DNA from: Dinghuibacter silviterrae
GTDB lineage: Bacteria > Bacteroidota > Bacteroidia > Chitinophagales > Chitinophagaceae
Direction: 5' to 3'
Assembly: GCF_004366355.1 (NCBI RefSeq)
Contig: NZ_SODV01000002.1
Span: forward strand, 1 to 64,000
Length of the DNA: 64,000 nucleotides
Shown: one piece after another, positions 63,901 through 64,000 of the stretch
Position numbering within the stretch: the first letter of the stretch is position 1
Layout: each line of letters opens with the position of its first letter
Position numbers and translations under genes: made by a program
Notes under the pieces: generated by a model
What the model saw: only the letters and a program-made list of their open reading frames with translations
What the model was told of the DNA's origin: nothing
Databases searched by the model: none

Positions 63901-64000
63901 TATGACCTGCCCAAGGGTGTGTTGCACCACCTGAAAGTGGTGCAGGCGATTTCGGTGGGCGTGGTGGGGTCAAACCTATTGCTTTTCCTCCCCAAGCTAA
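60949..64000 (+). CDS. SusC/RagA-family TonB-dependent transporter 3 (cut by the window end)
   Basis: The frame is open from ATG 60949 to the last base, 1017 codons. Signal peptide MRIIFLLIGAFCLYASTLCAQ, CarboxypepD-like domain (LTVKGKAVDESGGPVPFVSI), VVVTALGIKREARSLGYATA, plug with PLLVVDGVPVD and NILKGATAAALYGSQAANGVMVV, and barrel through SLRNVSLTYDLPKGV and VGSNLLLFLPK. Only about the last 30-60 residues are missing. The first 60 residues resemble SusC 2, pointing to duplication. A susD partner should follow outside the window. Confidence 0.95.
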   Translation, partial: MRIIFLLIGAFCLYASTLCAQTLTVKGKAVDESGGPVPFVSIKLKGSKGGTVADAEGVFSIKAKAGDILVLSSAGFETRQATVVAGGTLVVTLSKTSQELAAVVVTALGIKREARSLGYATAQIDNKDLNASQPVNFANGITGKVSGMNVDLTNSGVDPDNVRITLRGNRSFLGNNEPLLVVDGVPVDISYLAQINSADIASVNILKGATAAALYGSQAANGVMVVTTRMGAHKPTIQFNSTITFDKVSFFPKMQYYNGPASSEYSATDAISYANPANNQNGYVPFENQSFASPYANGSPWGGDSVIIGFPGPNGQVQKIPYEPLADEIKKFWNTGATYQNGISYAQGDDNSSFFLSGQNIQKTGITPGDKFNRTTVRFNGSKKYGVFRATGNVSYGESNLNQAGSLYNTYYQVQNIATSVPFTSYANTDALFGDINTYYNAYALNPYWYIDNDRYTKNRQDLLASGALSLDATKWLTLDYQLGVENFSYYEQTTVAALNFSPYAFYLASATLAGNESVYVGDALPQVATDNVTDRKIYSNFRATLHKSIGDFGGQLIFGNTVNQEKENVLMNGSTTLLNISGLYNVNFRSGTPSVNQYYFLTRNFGNYADLTLNYKNFAFIHGSGRQDKTSLLNAANRTYFYPGVDASLVLSDVLPGVKDSRVVSYLKIRGGITKTGNLNVNPYQVQNVLSAGPGFPFGQTTGLTTSFTYANGNLKPEFTTSNEIGAELAFLHNRFDLQGSYFYEKTTDETVSVSVSDASGYQNYLENVGRMDNRGLELDLRANILRLRNGLRWDVGVHYTHYKNVAVDLGPTNSLYIPSNGQSNAYAVKGNPYPVLQVPDWNKDSLGRVIVGANNGLPSVNPTLVNFGATNPAHTLGITTSLAFMGFTLTAVAEYRGGNVMYNGTGTFLDVDGLSARSAMFQHSRFVYPNSVIQVGPDKYVPNTNITVNDGGVGFWGNFGYFPPSMFITSGAFWSLRNVSLTYDLPKGVLHHLKVVQAISVGVVGSNLLLFLPKL

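Noticed and set aside
62395-63930. 511-codon ORF antisense to the third SusC
   Set aside because: Same reasoning: the plus-strand frame encodes a clear SusC plug and barrel, and the antisense product is low in normal protein features.

Overview
The window looks like a chromosomal segment of a fairly GC-rich member of the Bacteroidota, most likely Chitinophagaceae. This is inferred from gene content, not from a search. Markers are SprA and a DUF4835/PorD-like protein (type IX secretion), SusC/SusD outer-membrane pairs, the futalosine route to menaquinone, an RpoZ of the bacteroidetal Rpb6-like type beside bamD and coaBC, and promoters of the Bacteroidetes form (TTTG ~19 nt TAnnTTTG) instead of sigma70-type boxes.

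Layout. 1-440: 3' end of a 5S rRNA (end of an rRNA operon), its terminator and a palindrome-rich spacer. 550-4520: a GH92 mannosidase, an RRM RNA-binding protein and the rpsF-rpsR-rplI operon. 4699-11857: htpG, a LytTR response regulator with a partner histidine kinase whose frame breaks at an A9 tract, recJ, and a polyprenyl diphosphate synthase. 12166-19642: a strongly expressed-looking OmpA-type porin, a 45-bp perfect inverted repeat, then bamD-rpoZ-coaBC-porD-like-DUF4296 and scoAB. 19631-24486: a signalling cluster with a membrane protein, one histidine kinase, three related NarL-type regulators, an unidentified 121-residue protein and an 800-bp spacer that could hold a small RNA or peptide. 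24491-33525: a class IV aminotransferase, mqnD-mqnB, two tandem QueD-like genes, folE, a flavin monooxygenase-like acyl-CoA dehydrogenase, fabD, a GNAT, a Cys/Met PLP lyase, fabH and ruvA. 33532-40812: the giant sprA. 40905-50116 (minus strand): SDR, alpha/beta hydrolase, lnt, guaB, dprA, an OmpA/PD40/TPR protein, queE and folD. 50408-64000: two complete SusC/SusD operons and a third SusC cut by the window edge.

How the genes fit together. Envelope biogenesis is heavily represented: bamD, lnt, sprA, the PorD-like protein, and OmpA, SusC and SusD cargo. Pterin and deazaguanine chemistry is represented by folE, two QueD-like genes, queE and folD. Fatty-acid initiation is represented by fabD and fabH, on either side of a convergent pair. 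Most of the window is ordinary housekeeping. The non-routine signals are: (1) the A9 frame break in the sensor kinase; (2) a 45-bp inverted repeat and two copies of an approximately 70-bp palindromic repeat family; (3) TAnnTTTG boxes only 3-4 nt before the start codons of guaB, queE, folD and mqnB, implying leaderless mRNAs; (4) the hairpin-bearing spacer at 22303-23104; and (5) a 34-codon ORF joined by an ATGA overlap to susC. I found no CRISPR array, transposase, prophage or complete tRNA.
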